From the NCBI GenBank assembly GCA_024138015.1, contig JAMXBB010000003.1, forward strand, positions 78,348,777 to 78,412,776: a DNA stretch of 64,000 nucleotides. The letters are read 5' to 3'. The translations under genes and the position numbers were made by a program. This DNA is from Lumnitzera littorea. Lineage: Eukaryota > Streptophyta > Magnoliopsida > Myrtales > Combretaceae. A model generated the notes under the pieces. It worked only from the letters and a program-made list of their open reading frames with translations, was not told the origin of the DNA and did no database searches. This document shows, one piece after another, positions 43,920 through 55,548 of the stretch (positions are counted from its first letter, which is position 1; each line of letters opens with the position of its first letter).

Positions 43920-46900
43920 TGTCACGAACTGAAGATGGCCTAGTCGTGGCAGACGCCGTATACTGTACAAAGAAGCCCTAATTGGTTACCATTCCAATCA
44001 AGAACTCTTCACACAATATACAAGGCTCTACAACCACTAGTTTCCAAAGAACATCCAGACTCACATGATATCATTACACAAACATATTTATATAAAATTT
44101 AAATTATAAAGCTTACATTACATAGCGTTTAAGTATGTCTAAGTCTATAATAATAAGATAAACAAAAGTACATGGGAAGAGTCTATATAAACTGTTCTCT
44201 CTCAGTACACATAACAGCTCGCTCTTGCCCAAGTCCCCAAGCTAACCTGCGACATTCCTCGTCCTGTCTCTACGAACAAGCTATCCTGCAACAAAAGTCT
44301 AAAAGGGTGTAAGCCTAAGCTTAGTGAGCAAAACCCTCAGCCACACCACAAGCAAGTTATAAATACATTATATTCAAGCATATGAATGAATGATCAACCA
44401 GTATGCCAAACAATACGTATAATTAACTAGTTCATATACGTAACTCAGATTTAACGCCCTCCGAAGTCAGGGTTGGAGTTTACACGGCACCAGTCAAATC
44501 TGGGTATTATACTAGAACTTACTTTACTACGGAACTCCACATTCCGTATTTATATCAAATAATTCTTTTATTTTCAGAAAACCCAAGTTCTAGTATAATT
44601 GTGAGTGGGCCCCCGTAGTCCACACTCACCCCTAAACAGAGGCCTCTAGACTCGACCCTTAGCCAAGCAGTTGGCGCCTCCAACGCCTAGTGTTCCCACG
44701 GGCCAGGGTAAGGTCATTCTGTACGAGTGCACCATACAGAACCAAATAAATAAATAATATCAACCCCCGAATGGCCTCTCTTTACCTCCGTGTGATGTGA
44801 TGGTCGGAATAGTATCCATGCTATGCATGTTATGCATGCCCTAATTTCTTTTTATAGGCCGAGTATAATTAGGTTCAAATTATGCTATGACCATCCAATT
44901 GTGCACACAATCATTTTCTATACTACCATGCAACAAACATAGCATTATCAATACTTAAGATAAGTTCGCAACTCAAGACATACCAACATACACAGGCATT
45001 TCCCAAACCCCACACAATAGTCAATTAACAATAGTATTTAAGTCTACTATCTACAATCACAAAACAAGCATGGAATCATTGGGTAAATACTCACTCGGCC
45101 ATAGTGATTCGTCCTAATCGTAGTAGTCGATCGGAAGGTCCTCACGCTCCTCAGGGTCACCTGATTATTACGATTTGATAAGGCTAGTAGGTACTTAAAT
45201 TAACTAATAATTCTAAACATTTAATTATCTAATTCTACTTAGACTACTATCAACTTTTACCCGATTAGACTTTATTATTAATCGTATATAACTTTTTCGT
45301 TTTATTTCTGATATTTATGAATTTATAGTCATTTTTCATCATTTTCGGATGTATATTTATACGGTAATGTCTGTTTTGGATGTTAAGACCCCTATTTTAC
45401 ATTATGAACTAAATTTATAGAAATTTTTAGCTATAATACTTAAGTATTCTTATTACTTATATTTGTATCCTTTATTCCTTAAATTCTTATAATTTAGGGA
45501 TTTACTTTGCTATTACTATTTCATGTGCTAAATTAGGTATAATCTAATTTAGAAGGTGTATTAGGATTTATTGATTTTAGTATCTAATTACCTACACTTT
45601 TCTTACTTTTCTTATTTTCTAAACCTATACTTATGTCATCACTTACATCATCTTTTCTTTATGTCATTGCTTATGTCATTGCTTGCTTATGTAATGGCTT
45701 ATGTCATCATATGCTTATGTCATCACTCACCTCATCATTTGATTACATAAGCATTACCTTATGCTTATGTCATATGTACATGTCTTATGTACATTTGTCC
45801 TTTACTTATACTTATGTACATATGCCTTATACATACATATACTTATACATCTACATATATTTATACCGTATTTATACATGTATTCCTACTCATATACCTA
45901 TACGGTTGGATACGTATTTTTATACTAAAAATTCGTATGCCAAATTTTCCCTTAAGAAAATCCTCTCAATTTCATCCTTTTGCATTTCTATGTATGTATT
46001 TAGTATAGTATACACATATATAGTTAGATATGGTCTTAAGTTAGGTTATGTACATGTTAATTACTTATGTATAAAGGTTCACATACTTGTATTCCTTTGG
46101 TATTTCTTTATGTACACATACCTAAGAGTACATACACATGTATTTCTTCCATTTCCTTCATGATTCTTCATTTTCTATACTTAAAGATGGAAACTTTGTT
46201 TCCTCTTCTTCAAGACTTCACTAAACACCTAACTACTTATCTAATCTACCTAATTAACTAACTAATGAATAACATAAAGTAACATAAAACAACTTAAAGA
46301 CATACCTTTAATTGTGTTGAAGTTTTGGAGACAAAAGCAAATGAATGAAAGTGAAAGAGGAGAGGGATGTTCACGGCATGAAAGGAAAGTTTTTGGTTTT
46401 GTTTCTTTTGTTTTGTTTTTAATTATGGAAGACAACAAATGGTGGGGTCTAGAAGGGGAGAGGTAGACGGCAACAATTGTAAGGAAAGAGAAAAGAAAAA
46501 TCAAAAGGAAAAGAAAAGAAAACCATCATTAAGAAGCTAAGATATTTTCCTTATCTCTTAAGACCTTTGACTTTTCAAAATGTTGACTTTAGTCAACATG
46601 TGTTGACTTGGTCAACCCTTTGACTTTGGTCAACATGCATTACCTTAGTCAACATTTCTTAAGTATATGTAATTTTATGCACATAATGTAGTAATTAAGG
46701 GAAATTAGAGGAAAAATGAAGGAAATGAGGGGAAATGAGATATTTGATGAATTGATTAGTAAACATTGTTGGTGAGATCTTACTTTAGGTCTTTATAACT
46801 TATATATCTCATTTGATAAACTACTTTGAATAACAAATGCAAAAAGTAAAAATTTGAGTATTAAAGTTCACTACATATAACCTAATCTTCAACTATTACC

Positions 46901-47328
46901 CTAACTCTAAATGAAACTATCCTAATCACTTACTTAAGAAGTGAATATAATCTATGACTCATTATCTTAATTTCTAATAGATTACCTAAGGATTCGAATC
47001 ATATAAGCATGAATAAGGGTCATCTCTAACCTTTTACTAGTGAATTGGACAAAAGATGAACATTATATTATCAATTAAGGTTTTAGGGTATATCATGTTG
47101 GATTAATGCACATATGTCTTTAAGTTAATCATTTTTAGGGTTTCTATCACTTTTGAATAAAATCTTTAGCATTTAGAAACATTTAAGGTAGAAAAATTCT
47201 TTATGCGATTGAGTAATTCTTTTAGGGTTTTCACTTTCATTAACCTTGTCGACTCCTAAATTGTCTAACATAGTTGAGTCTATTTCAAAAACTAGATTGA
47301 TAATTTTAGGGGTTTATAGAAGATTTGT
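43920..47328 (+). repeat. Solo LTR B, 3.4 kb
   Basis: Starts TGTCACGAACTG and ends GGGTTTATA (CA turned TA), with perfect GAAGA duplications. Same family as solo LTR A. It carries a CTTATGTCATCA-type microrepeat (about 45630-45780), TATACATATAC-like words (45780-45910) and a TTGAC cluster (46567-46652, eight cores). The 176-codon open frame at 45633-46163 lies over this low-complexity DNA and is not a gene. It interrupts E0 gag. Confidence 0.92.
46567..46652. promoter_or_regulatory. TTGAC cluster in solo LTR B
   Basis: Eight TTGAC cores on both strands, in the arrangement seen at 37066-37135. Candidate WRKY-binding (W-box) array. Confidence 0.5.
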
Positions 47329-47333
47329 ACTCG
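47329..47333. repeat. Right target duplication of solo LTR B
   Basis: GAAGA, as at 43915-43919. Confidence 0.9.
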
Positions 47334-48146
47334 AGACTTACCTATAGGACACCCTTAACAAGTTACAAGAGCTTCATCAATGAAACCGATCTATTGATAA
47401 CTATGTGAGAGAATTTTAGATGCTAATGATTAGAGCAAACGTAGATGAACCCAAGGCCGTATAGTATCAAAGTTCATTTCTAGACCCAAATATGAGATTC
47501 ACAACATTGTAAAAGTACAGAGGTTCCATACATTGGAGGAGGCCATTAAAGTAGTGTGGAGGTTTGAAAAGTAGAAGAGAAATACTCTAAGCCGACCTAA
47601 GCTGACTTTTTCCTAAGCTCCTATTCTACACTGACTTGCTTATGCCAAGTTAAGGAGACTCCCCCAAGCTAAGTAAAAACATGACCGACCTTATGATAGC
47701 TAAGTAGGCTAAAAGAGCTATGCTGAGGATAGGCCAATCCCGAAGACATATGAGAAAGGATAGACCATTAGACTAAAGACAAGCGAGGTGAAGTGCTTTA
47801 AATGCTTAGGTTTTAGACACATGGCTGCTAAGTGTCCAAACTAATGTACTATGGTGCTTCGAGGAAATGTAGTAGATAGCACTAACAAGAGCGAGCCAGA
47901 AGAAGAGAAGAATGCTAGGAGAGTTGGAGCTGAAGAGGAAGAGGAGACCTATATCTACACTGACCAAGAAAAGGTGATGACCTTAGTACTCAGACAAGTG
48001 CTAAACTCCTTGTCAAGCTTCGAAGAAGACCAGAGAGAGAATTTATACCATACAAAGTATGCCATCAAGGGATAGTTGTGCACCATCATTGTAGACGAAG
48101 AGAGTTATACCAATGTCGTTACACAATCCTTTGTGTAGAGGTTAGG
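47334..48146 (+). pseudogene. E0 gag end, zinc knuckle and start of protease
   Basis: Gag resumes with FVLETYL-like text, LQELHQ and NYVREF.MLMIRA. The CCHC knuckle CFKCLGFRHMAAKC at 47794-47835 is intact. A Glu-rich linker follows, then the protease start RENLYHTKYAIKG and CTIIVDEESYTNVV (about 48034-48110), where the DSG/DGG of the active site reads DEE. E1 interrupts at 48147. The protease continues at 54503. Confidence 0.85.
48142..48146. repeat. Left target duplication of E1
   Basis: TTAGG, repeated at 54503-54507. Confidence 0.92.
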
Positions 48147-49005
48147 TGATGGGAATTAAGCTATTGGACCTCTGACCCACAACCATACCCGAAGACTAGA
48201 GGGGTTAGCACGACGAATCCTTCTATTCTAACCAACCCCTACCAAAGCCGAGTATTTCCTTGTTGAGTCACCCTCCATGGCATGCCGTATGACTGCCCAT
48301 TTTTCTGCAATGTACCGAGTTGATGATTACTCTCAAGCGCTGAGCCATCTAATTACTTGACATCTTTGTTGCTGAGAAGCCAAGAGAGAAAGTCTAGACT
48401 AACTAAGCCATCCTTGTTCAAACAAGCCCATCTATCCATACTTTTTGTCCGCATCTTCTAACAACCTTACCAATGTAGCATCGCTACGTGTATAGTATCA
48501 TTTGTAAAATCTGTTGCACTAATAATTGTTTTTGTCTTATATATTTATTTTTACCCTTTTGTATCTTACACATTACTTCCTTAGGAAATTCCCTTTTGTC
48601 TTTTTCTTTTTAGGCAAATTGCCCTAACTTATGCATATAAATACCTTTGTACTTATAACCGTAACAACATCATATTATTCTTAATTTACTCTTTGAGTAC
48701 TTTTCTTCCTTGCATAAACACTGTTTGTTTACTCTCAGCATCACTTTTATCTTTTCCCTTAAGTAAGGTTAGGTAGTAAGTAACCTCACTAAACCAATTC
48801 AGGCATCATATCGAATTGTGTCATGAGTCCTCGGAAGTTCCATTGGTGCATTATATCTTTTGGAGTTGTTTGTGGGTTTTGTTTACTATTTCACTCTTCA
48901 TTTTTACCCTTTCACACTTTTTCCCATTAATCCTTTTCAACTTTTCTACAAGTTTAGACCCATCCAACAACCGGCCTTATCTATTCTTGGTCACAGTTCA
49001 CAACA
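48147..49005 (+). repeat. E1 5' LTR
   Basis: TGATGGGAATT...CACAACA with TATAAATA at 48636-48643. Same family as 53646-54502, 54617-55410, 59411-60299 and 60655-61537. Confidence 0.92.
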
Positions 49006-49008
49006 TCT

Positions 49009-49023
49009 TCGTATTAGAGTTAA
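49009..49023 (+). promoter_or_regulatory. E1 primer-binding site
   Basis: TCGTATTAGAGTTAA, a transition-altered form of TGGTATCAGAGC (initiator-Met tRNA), 3 bp after the LTR. Confidence 0.6.
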
Positions 49024-49180
49024 GGTTTTGTGTGAATCGTAGTAGTAGTTCTTTTTGAAGTTTTGTTATACTCAGTTGTAATTGTGTAAAATAGAGCATG
49101 TTATTGTGTTCAATTGACTGTTGTGTTGTTAACTATTAATTTCCTAAAGTGTTGTTTGAGCTTTGAATCTGAAAGAAAAA

Positions 49181-50400
49181 ATGACAAACCCAAGTATGAA
49201 TGTTGGTGCCGATGATGATAGTAAAGTTATCCACCATAGACGACAATCTTAGGGAACTCCCAGAAGCACCGATGAGAGACTTGATGAGGTAGCTAACCTC
49301 TTAGTAGATCTAACTCAAGCTGTTCATGCGTTATCTAGCTAACCCACTAAGGCCACACAAAACACTCTACAAGCTACTCAACCTGTTAGAAGTTAGAACT
49401 TAACTCAACCCGTTCGAGGTGGAGGAGTTGGTAGACGAATAAGGTGAAGGATAGACCTAAGAGAGCTTAATGAAGAGGAAGAAGAGTATTTTGAAAAGGA
49501 GCATATACAAATCCCCAAAGCATCTGACCATATGAAGCTTTGCATTCTGAATTTCAATGGATCTAGGAATGCTGATGAGTATCTAGATTGGGAAGAGAAG
49601 GTAAAGCGTATGTTTGATTACCATCAATTTAAAGATTATGAGAAAGTGAGAGTTGTTACTATTGAGTTCTCTAGATATGCCGCCATGTGATGGAAGAATT
49701 TTTAGGCCATGAGAAGACGAGAGTGGTACCAAGAGATTAACACTTGGCCCAAGATGAAGAGAGCGCTAAAAAATAGGTCTATGCTAGAAACCTATCTCCA
49801 AGATACTTTCACTCGGCTTTAGGAGCTGAGATAAGAAGGCCGAACTGTTGACGAGAATGTTTAAGAGTTTCAAATGCTTATGATGCGTTACAAAATGGAT
49901 TAACCACCAGCTCGAATAGTCTCAAGGTTCGTTAGCGGGTTAAGAGGAGACATTCGAGACATTGTCGAGCTTCAACAATTTGACATAATGGATGAAGCTG
50001 TTAGGATTGCCTAGTGAGTATAAAGGCAAAGAAGGAGTCGAGTACCAGTGAGGATGCTGACTCTCTACCCAATACAAGCAAGTCACCGAGCTCAATTGAG
50101 TACAGAGCTAAGTAGAAAGATTGATGTAAGAGCTAAGCAGAAAAACCAACCTGATGATGTAGTGCCAACCCAAACGTGTGAAAAGGGGCAAGGGTTTGAC
50201 AGGAAGACCAACTAGATCAAGTGCTTCAAGTGCTAGGGGTTTAAACACCGGGCTGCTTAGTGTCCGAATCGACAAATGATGGTCATCATAAGAGACATCT
50301 TGAAGCAATAAAAGGGGAGTACAAATGAGGAACCCAAGAAGGAGGAGGTTCCTTACGAGAAAGAGCTGATTAAGGAGGATGTGTTTCTTGAGGACTTAGA
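49181..50400 (+). pseudogene. E1 gag
   Basis: From ATG 49181 the frame runs with stops only. Pieces: DERLDEVANLLVDLTQAVHAL (about 49270-49333); RRIDLRELNEEEEEYF-like acidic text; capsid KLCILNFNGSRNADEYLDWE (about 49533-49592); VRVVTIEFSRYAAM; LRGDIRDIVELQQFD (about 49942-49985). The CCHC knuckle is at 50222-50263 (CFKC.GFKHRAA.C), where two codons are now TAG. Stops fall where E0 or family sequence has Gln, Trp or Arg. Gag packages the element RNA. Confidence 0.88.
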
Positions 50401-50940
50401 TCAGTTACTCATGGTTGTTCGACTCACTATTAACATAGAACCTTCACGAGAGGAGGAGTAGAGAGAGAATTTGTTCCATACCACCTACAAGGTGAATGAT
50501 CAGATATGCACCACCATCATAGAGAGTGGAAGCTGCATTAATGTGGCATCAGCAAATCTTGTTTCAAAACTGAAGTTGCTGATTGTTGTGCACCTGAAGA
50601 CATGTAAGTTGCACTGGTTAAGTGAGAAGGGAGCATTACAAGTCACTCAACAAATACTACTGCTGATCACTATTGGGAACTACTTGGACCAAATTCTCTG
50701 CAACATCCTACCTATGTATACTTCCCACGTATTGTTAGGTAAGCTGTAGTTGTTTGATAGAAGGGTCATCTATGACGGTTACAGGAATACATACATGTTC
50801 GAGAAGGATGTTTGGGAGATTACACTAAACCCAATGCTGCCGAGAGAAGTCAATAAGTTGCAAACGAAACTTACTCTTGGATCAAAGAAAGCTCTAGTGA
50901 TGAGTAGAGTCGAGCTCTAAGAAGCCATCAATGCTAATGA
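50401..50940 (+). pseudogene. E1 protease
   Basis: Reads RENLFHTTYKVNDQICTTII, then ESGSCINVAS (about 50516-50550). The catalytic Asp of D-S/G-G is Glu here. ILPMYTSHVLLGK with the end motif LLG follows (about 50700-50745). In frame with gag. It would have processed the polyprotein. Confidence 0.82.
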
Positions 50941-51835
50941 GTTGACCCTCTTGTTGGTCAGGCAACTATTGGAAATGAAGGAGCAAGGTGAGTTACCCCA
51001 GGAGATCAAGGAGTTGTTAGATGAATATGCCGACCTGTTTCCAGAACAGTTACCTAAGGGGTTGCCCTCAACTCAAGGCATAGAGCACTACATTGACTTA
51101 GTAACTGATACTGCATTTTTGAATAAGCCAGCTTATCAAATGAATCTTGAGTAGGCTTCTGAACTCCAATGTCAAGTCAATGAGTTGCTGGAGAAAGACT
51201 ATATAAGAAAGAGTCTTAGCCCTTGTACTGTACCTGCACTTCTAGTACCGAAAATGGATAGAACTTGGCAGATATGTATGGACAGCTGAGCCGTGAACAC
51301 AATCATAATCAAATACAAGTATTTGATCCCAGGCTAGAAGACATTTTGGATGAACTGAATGGAGACAAGATTTTCAGTAAGATTAACCTTAAATTCGGGT
51401 ACCATCAAATCCATAGAAGACCAGGCAACGAATGGAAGACTACGTTCAAGACTCAACATGGACTTTATGAATGGATGGTCATGCCCTTTGACTTGTCGAA
51501 TGCCTCAAGCACTTTCATGAGATTAATGAACCATATGTTGAGACATATCATCAGGAAGTGTATCATGGTGTACTTTAACAACATCCTAGTCTATAGTGCC
51601 GACATACAGAGTCATTGTAAACATCTCAAAGCAATCTTAGATGTCCTTCATGTCAAGAGACTATTCAGCAATCTAAAAAAATGTTGCTTTTGCCAAGAGG
51701 AAGTGATATTCTTAGGCTATGTAGTTAGTAGAGGAGGCTTGCGAGTCGATGATGAGAAGATCCGAGCAATTGTCAAGTGGCCGACTCCTATTACTTATAC
51801 CAACATAAGAAGTTTCTAAGGACTGGCTTCGTTTT
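50941..51835 (+). pseudogene. E1 reverse transcriptase
   Basis: Linker LDEYADLFPEQLPKGLPS with GIEHYIDLV (about 51018-51100). RT: YIRKSLSPCTVPALLVPKMD; then, after a frameshift near 51260, DILDELNGDKIFSKINLKFG, EWKTTFKTQHGLYEWMVMPF, and the catalytic box as VYFNNILVYS (about 51571-51600), with both Asp of YFDD changed to Asn. The thumb is VIFLGYVVSRGGLRVDDEK (about 51706-51762). Confidence 0.88.
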
Positions 51836-52440
51836 ACAAAAGATTCATCAGGAATTTCAGTACCCTCGCTGCACCTTACTGAACTATGAAAGAAAAACAC
51901 CGACTTCCAATAAGAAGAAAGGGAGGAGAGGAGCTTTGCCGAGGTAAAAGAAAGGTTAACATCTACCCCAGTGTTAGTACCACTTGACTTCAATAAAATT
52001 TTTGAGCTGGAATGCGATGCATCAGGCATTGGAATAAGCATTGTCGTAATGTAGGAAGGCCGACTAATTGCCTTCCACAATAAGAAGCTCTGAAGACCCC
52101 AATTGAATTATTCTATGTATGACAAGGAACTTTTAGCACTGATCTGAGCAATGCAAGTCCGGCAACATTATTTACTATCAAGAGAATTTGTCATATATAT
52201 TGACCATGAATCGCTAAGGTACTTCTGAAGTCAGGTCAAGTTATCGAAGCGACAAGTGAGATGGGTTGAATTTCTTGAAGGATTCAATTTTGTGATAAAG
52301 TACAAGTAAGGAAAGAGCAACATAGTTGCAGATGCTCTTTGGAGGAGATATACGCTTTTATTAGAATGGCAAATTAGTCCATTTAGGTTTATAAGTATCA
52401 AAGAACTATACTCTAAGGATCTATACCTTATACCCATAAT
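51836..52440 (+). pseudogene. E1 RNase H
   Basis: Reads FIRNFSTLAA, then KIFELECDASGIGI (about 51997-52038; Asp kept), LIAFHNKKL, the MYDKELLAL segment, the VIYIDHESL segment (about 52190-52217) and VADAL (about 52329-52343). Shifts near 51890 and a few stops. Confidence 0.82.
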
Positions 52441-53645
52441 TTCATAATGCATCAACAGGAGGATAGTAGACGAATAGCATGTGGAGGATGGCAACTTGTT
52501 TCAAGGTAGAAAATTATGCATGCCGACTTGTTCACTAAGGGAGCTACTAGTTAGGGAAGCTCACAGTGGAGGTCTCTCCAGACATTTTAGGGAAAGGAGG
52601 ACCTATGAACTGATAAATGACAGATTCTTTTGGCAAAAAATGAGGAAAGATGTTGACCAAGTTGTTGAAAGTTGTGTCGTATACAAGAAAGCCAAGTGCC
52701 AAGTCAAGCAAAGGAAAGCAATGCCCCTACCTATTCCGACAAGGTCGTGGACTGAATTGAGCATGGACTTTGTTCTTACTTTGCAGCAAACCGACCAAGG
52801 CAAAGGTTCTATAATGATCGTCGTGGATCAGTTCAGTAAGATGGCACACATCGTACCCAGCACCAAGACTAACGACGCTTTGACTATTACTTCTCTTTTC
52901 TTATAGAAGATTGTATGGATACACAGTGTACCGGGAAGTATAGTCTTCAATAGAGACCCAAAGTTCTTAAGCTATTTCTAGAGAACCCTGCGGCATTGGT
53001 TGGGAACCAAATTACTCTTCAGTACCTCATGTCACCCCTAAATTGACGGCTAAATAGAAGTGGTTAATCGTATTTTGAGGTTACTACTTCGAGTTGTAGT
53101 AGGTAAGAACTGGCTGATTGGGATGTTTGCCTGCCAGTAGTCGAGTTCACCTATAACCAAACAGTACATGAAACCACTAAGCAGACTCCCTTCGAGGTGG
53201 TCTATGGATTTAATCGCGAGTTACCACCTGACTACACCCCTATACCAATACCTGCGCAAGAGGACCCTAACACAATGGCTAGAGCATAATCCCTTCAGCA
53301 CATCTATGACAAGGACACTCGGCATATCAACCAAGCTGCTAGAAGAACGCAAGAAAAGACCAAGGGTCAAACAGCTAAACAATTTTAGTTAGGAGACTTA
53401 GTATGGTTACACCTCAGGAAGGAGTGGTTCCCAAACAAGAGGAGGAACAAATTATCTACAAGAGCAAAAAGACCTTTCAAAATCCTCCAGAAGATCAATG
53501 ACAATGCCTACAAGTTGGAATTACCCAAAGACTATAGGGTTTCTAATTCCTTCAACATTGCCGACCTCAGTCCATATCACTTTGATGGAGAACTAAGCGA
53601 ACACCATTCGGATTTGATCCCAAATTCAGAACAACCTAAAGGAAA
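52441..53645 (+). pseudogene. E1 integrase
   Basis: Zinc region: EAHSGGLSRHFRERRTYELI (about 52555-52615), then VVESCVVYKKAK, with the second Cys now Tyr. Core: ELSMDFVLTL (Asp kept), IVFNRDPKFL (about 52942; second catalytic Asp is Asn), then EVVNRILRLLL (Glu kept, about 53059). C-terminal region: KILQKINDNAYKLELP (about 53481-53525; GPF/Y-like) and FNIADLSPYH. A frameshift near 53130. The frame runs into the 3' LTR. No chromodomain seen. Confidence 0.86.
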
Positions 53646-54502
53646 TGATGGGAATCAAGCTATCGAACCTCTGACTCGCAACTAAGCCCGAGGACTAGAG
53701 GGATTGGCATGATGAATCCTTCTATTCTAACCAACCCCTGCCGAGGCTGAGTACTTCTTTGTCAAGTCACCCTTCATGCTATGCCTATGACAGTCAATTT
53801 TTCTACAGTATGCCAAGTTGATGATTACTCTCTAGCGCCAAGCAGACCAATTACTTGGCATCTTCCTTACCGAGAAGCCAAGAGAGAGAGTTTGGACTGA
53901 CTAAGCCATCCCTACTTAGATAAGCCCATCTGTCAGTACTTTTTGTCTGCATCTTCTAACAATCTTACCAATGTAACATCGCCACGTGTATAGTATCATG
54001 TGTAGAATCCATTGCACCAATGATTGTTTTTCTTGTATATTCATTTTTACCCTTTTATACCTTATACGTTACTTCCTTAAGAAATACCCTTTTTGTCTTT
54101 TCCTTTTTAGGTAGATTGCCTTAACTTATGCATATTAATACCTTTATACTTGTAACTATGACAACATCAGATCATGCTTAATACACTCTTTCAGTACTTT
54201 TCTTCCTTATGTAAACACTATTTGTTTACTCTCAGCATCACTCTTATCCTTTCCCTTAAGTAAGGTTAGGTGGTGAGTAACCTTACTAAACCAATTTATG
54301 CATCATATCAAATTATGTCGTAAGTCTTCGGAAGTTCCATTAGTGTATCATATCCTCTAGAGCTGTTCATAGGTTTTGTGTACTGTTTCATTCTTCATTT
54401 TTACCCATTCACACTTTTCCCCATTAATCCTTTTCGAGCTTTCTATAAGCTAGGACCTATCCAGTGACTAACCTTGTCTGTTCTTGGTCACAATTCGCAA
54501 CA
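53646..54502 (+). repeat. E1 3' LTR
   Basis: TGATGGGAATC...CGCAACA, partner of 48147-49005. Confidence 0.92.
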
Positions 54503-54616
54503 TTAGGACTACTAACCTTAAAGTACCCCCAACCATATAACCTACACTAGCTTCATGATAAGAGTGCTTTACATGTAACTGAACAAGTAATAATACCTTT
54601 TAGTGTTAGGAATGTG
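54503..54616 (+). pseudogene. E0 protease, middle piece between E1 and E2
   Basis: A 114-bp piece of E0 trapped between two inserts. It starts with the TTAGG duplication, reads LKYPQPYNLH (gypsy protease downstream of the active site) and HVTEQVIIPFSVRNV, and ends in the ATGTG duplication. Coding continues at 61543. Confidence 0.88.
54612..54616. repeat. Left target duplication of E2
   Basis: ATGTG, repeated at 61538-61542. Confidence 0.9.
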
Positions 54617-55410
54617 TAATAGGAATCAGGCTGCTGGGCCTTTAACTCGCAGTCGAGCCTAAGGACTAAAGGGACTAACAAGGCGAATCCTCCTACTCCA
54701 GCTAACTCTTACCAAAGCTAAGTTTCTCTTTACCAATCCACTTTGCATGCCAAGCCGTATGACTACTCACTTGCTTGGCATCACCTTTACTGAAAGGCTG
54801 AAAGAGCAACCCTAGACTAATTCCCAATCACCCCTACTCAAACAAGTAATCAACTTATACCCTTTCATCCTCCAACAGCATTGCTAATGTATCTTTGTCA
54901 CGTATACAAGACCATGTGTAGAATCTGCTACACTAATCATTATTTTTCTTGAATATTTATTTTTACCCTTTTGTATTCTTCTACATTACTTCTTTAGAAT
55001 AATACCCTTTTGTCTTTTCCCTTTTTGGTAAGTTTCTGTAACTTATTGGGTATAAATACCCCTTATACTTATAGCTATAGCAAGTGGAATTGACATCAAT
55101 ACATTGAATATTCTTCTTTTTGTAAACACTATTTGTTTACTCTCGTTTCATTCTTATCCTAACTCTTAAGCAAGGTTAAGTAGTGAGCAACATCACCGGA
55201 CCATCTCATGCATCATATCGAGCTGTGTCACGAGTCTTCAGAAGTTTTATTGGTGCATTATATTCATTAGAGCTATTTGTGGGTTTGCTTACTCTTTCAT
55301 TCATCTTTCATCCCTTTCGTGCATTTCCCTATCACCCTTTTTAAGCTTTCGATAAGCTTAGATCCATCCCTATGACTAGCCTTGTCTGTTCTTGGTCATG
55401 GTACGCATCG
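54617..55410 (+). repeat. E2 5' LTR
   Basis: Starts TAATAGGAATC (TG turned TA). TATAAATA at 55051-55058 sits in GGGTATAAATACCC. Ends at GCATCG, followed by the primer-binding motif. Confidence 0.85.
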
Positions 55411-55413
55411 TCT

Positions 55414-55428
55414 TAGTATTAGAGATGA
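55414..55428 (+). promoter_or_regulatory. E2 primer-binding site
   Basis: TAGTATTAGAGATGA, related to TGGTATCAGAGC and to the E1 and E0 sites. Confidence 0.6.
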
Positions 55429-55548
55429 GGTTTCATTTGAGCTATAGTAGTTTGTTTTGAGTTACTATGTTCATTTAGCTATTGTATTGTGAGAGTGTTT
55501 GATGTAACAACTAACTGAGAAGTTTGAAGTTTAGATCTATCAGAGAAA

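Larger units (their letters stand above)
48147..54502 (+). mobile_element. Complete Ty3/gypsy element E1, 6.36 kb
   Basis: Two LTRs of 859 and 857 bp, TGATGGGAAT...AACA, lie between perfect TTAGG duplications in E0's protease. The inside holds primer-binding site, gag, protease, RT, RNase H and integrase in one mostly continuous frame from ATG 49181. Integrase ends with a GPF/Y-like segment and no chromodomain is seen before the 3' LTR. LTR differences are largely C/T and G/A. It is the best-preserved gypsy copy here but is inactive: many stops, and RT and integrase have lost catalytic Asp. Confidence 0.93.

Noticed and set aside
45633..46163. 176-codon Tyr/Ile/His-rich open frame
   Set aside because: It covers CTTATGTCATCA and TATACATA microrepeats of solo LTR B. 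The same region of solo LTR A is not open.
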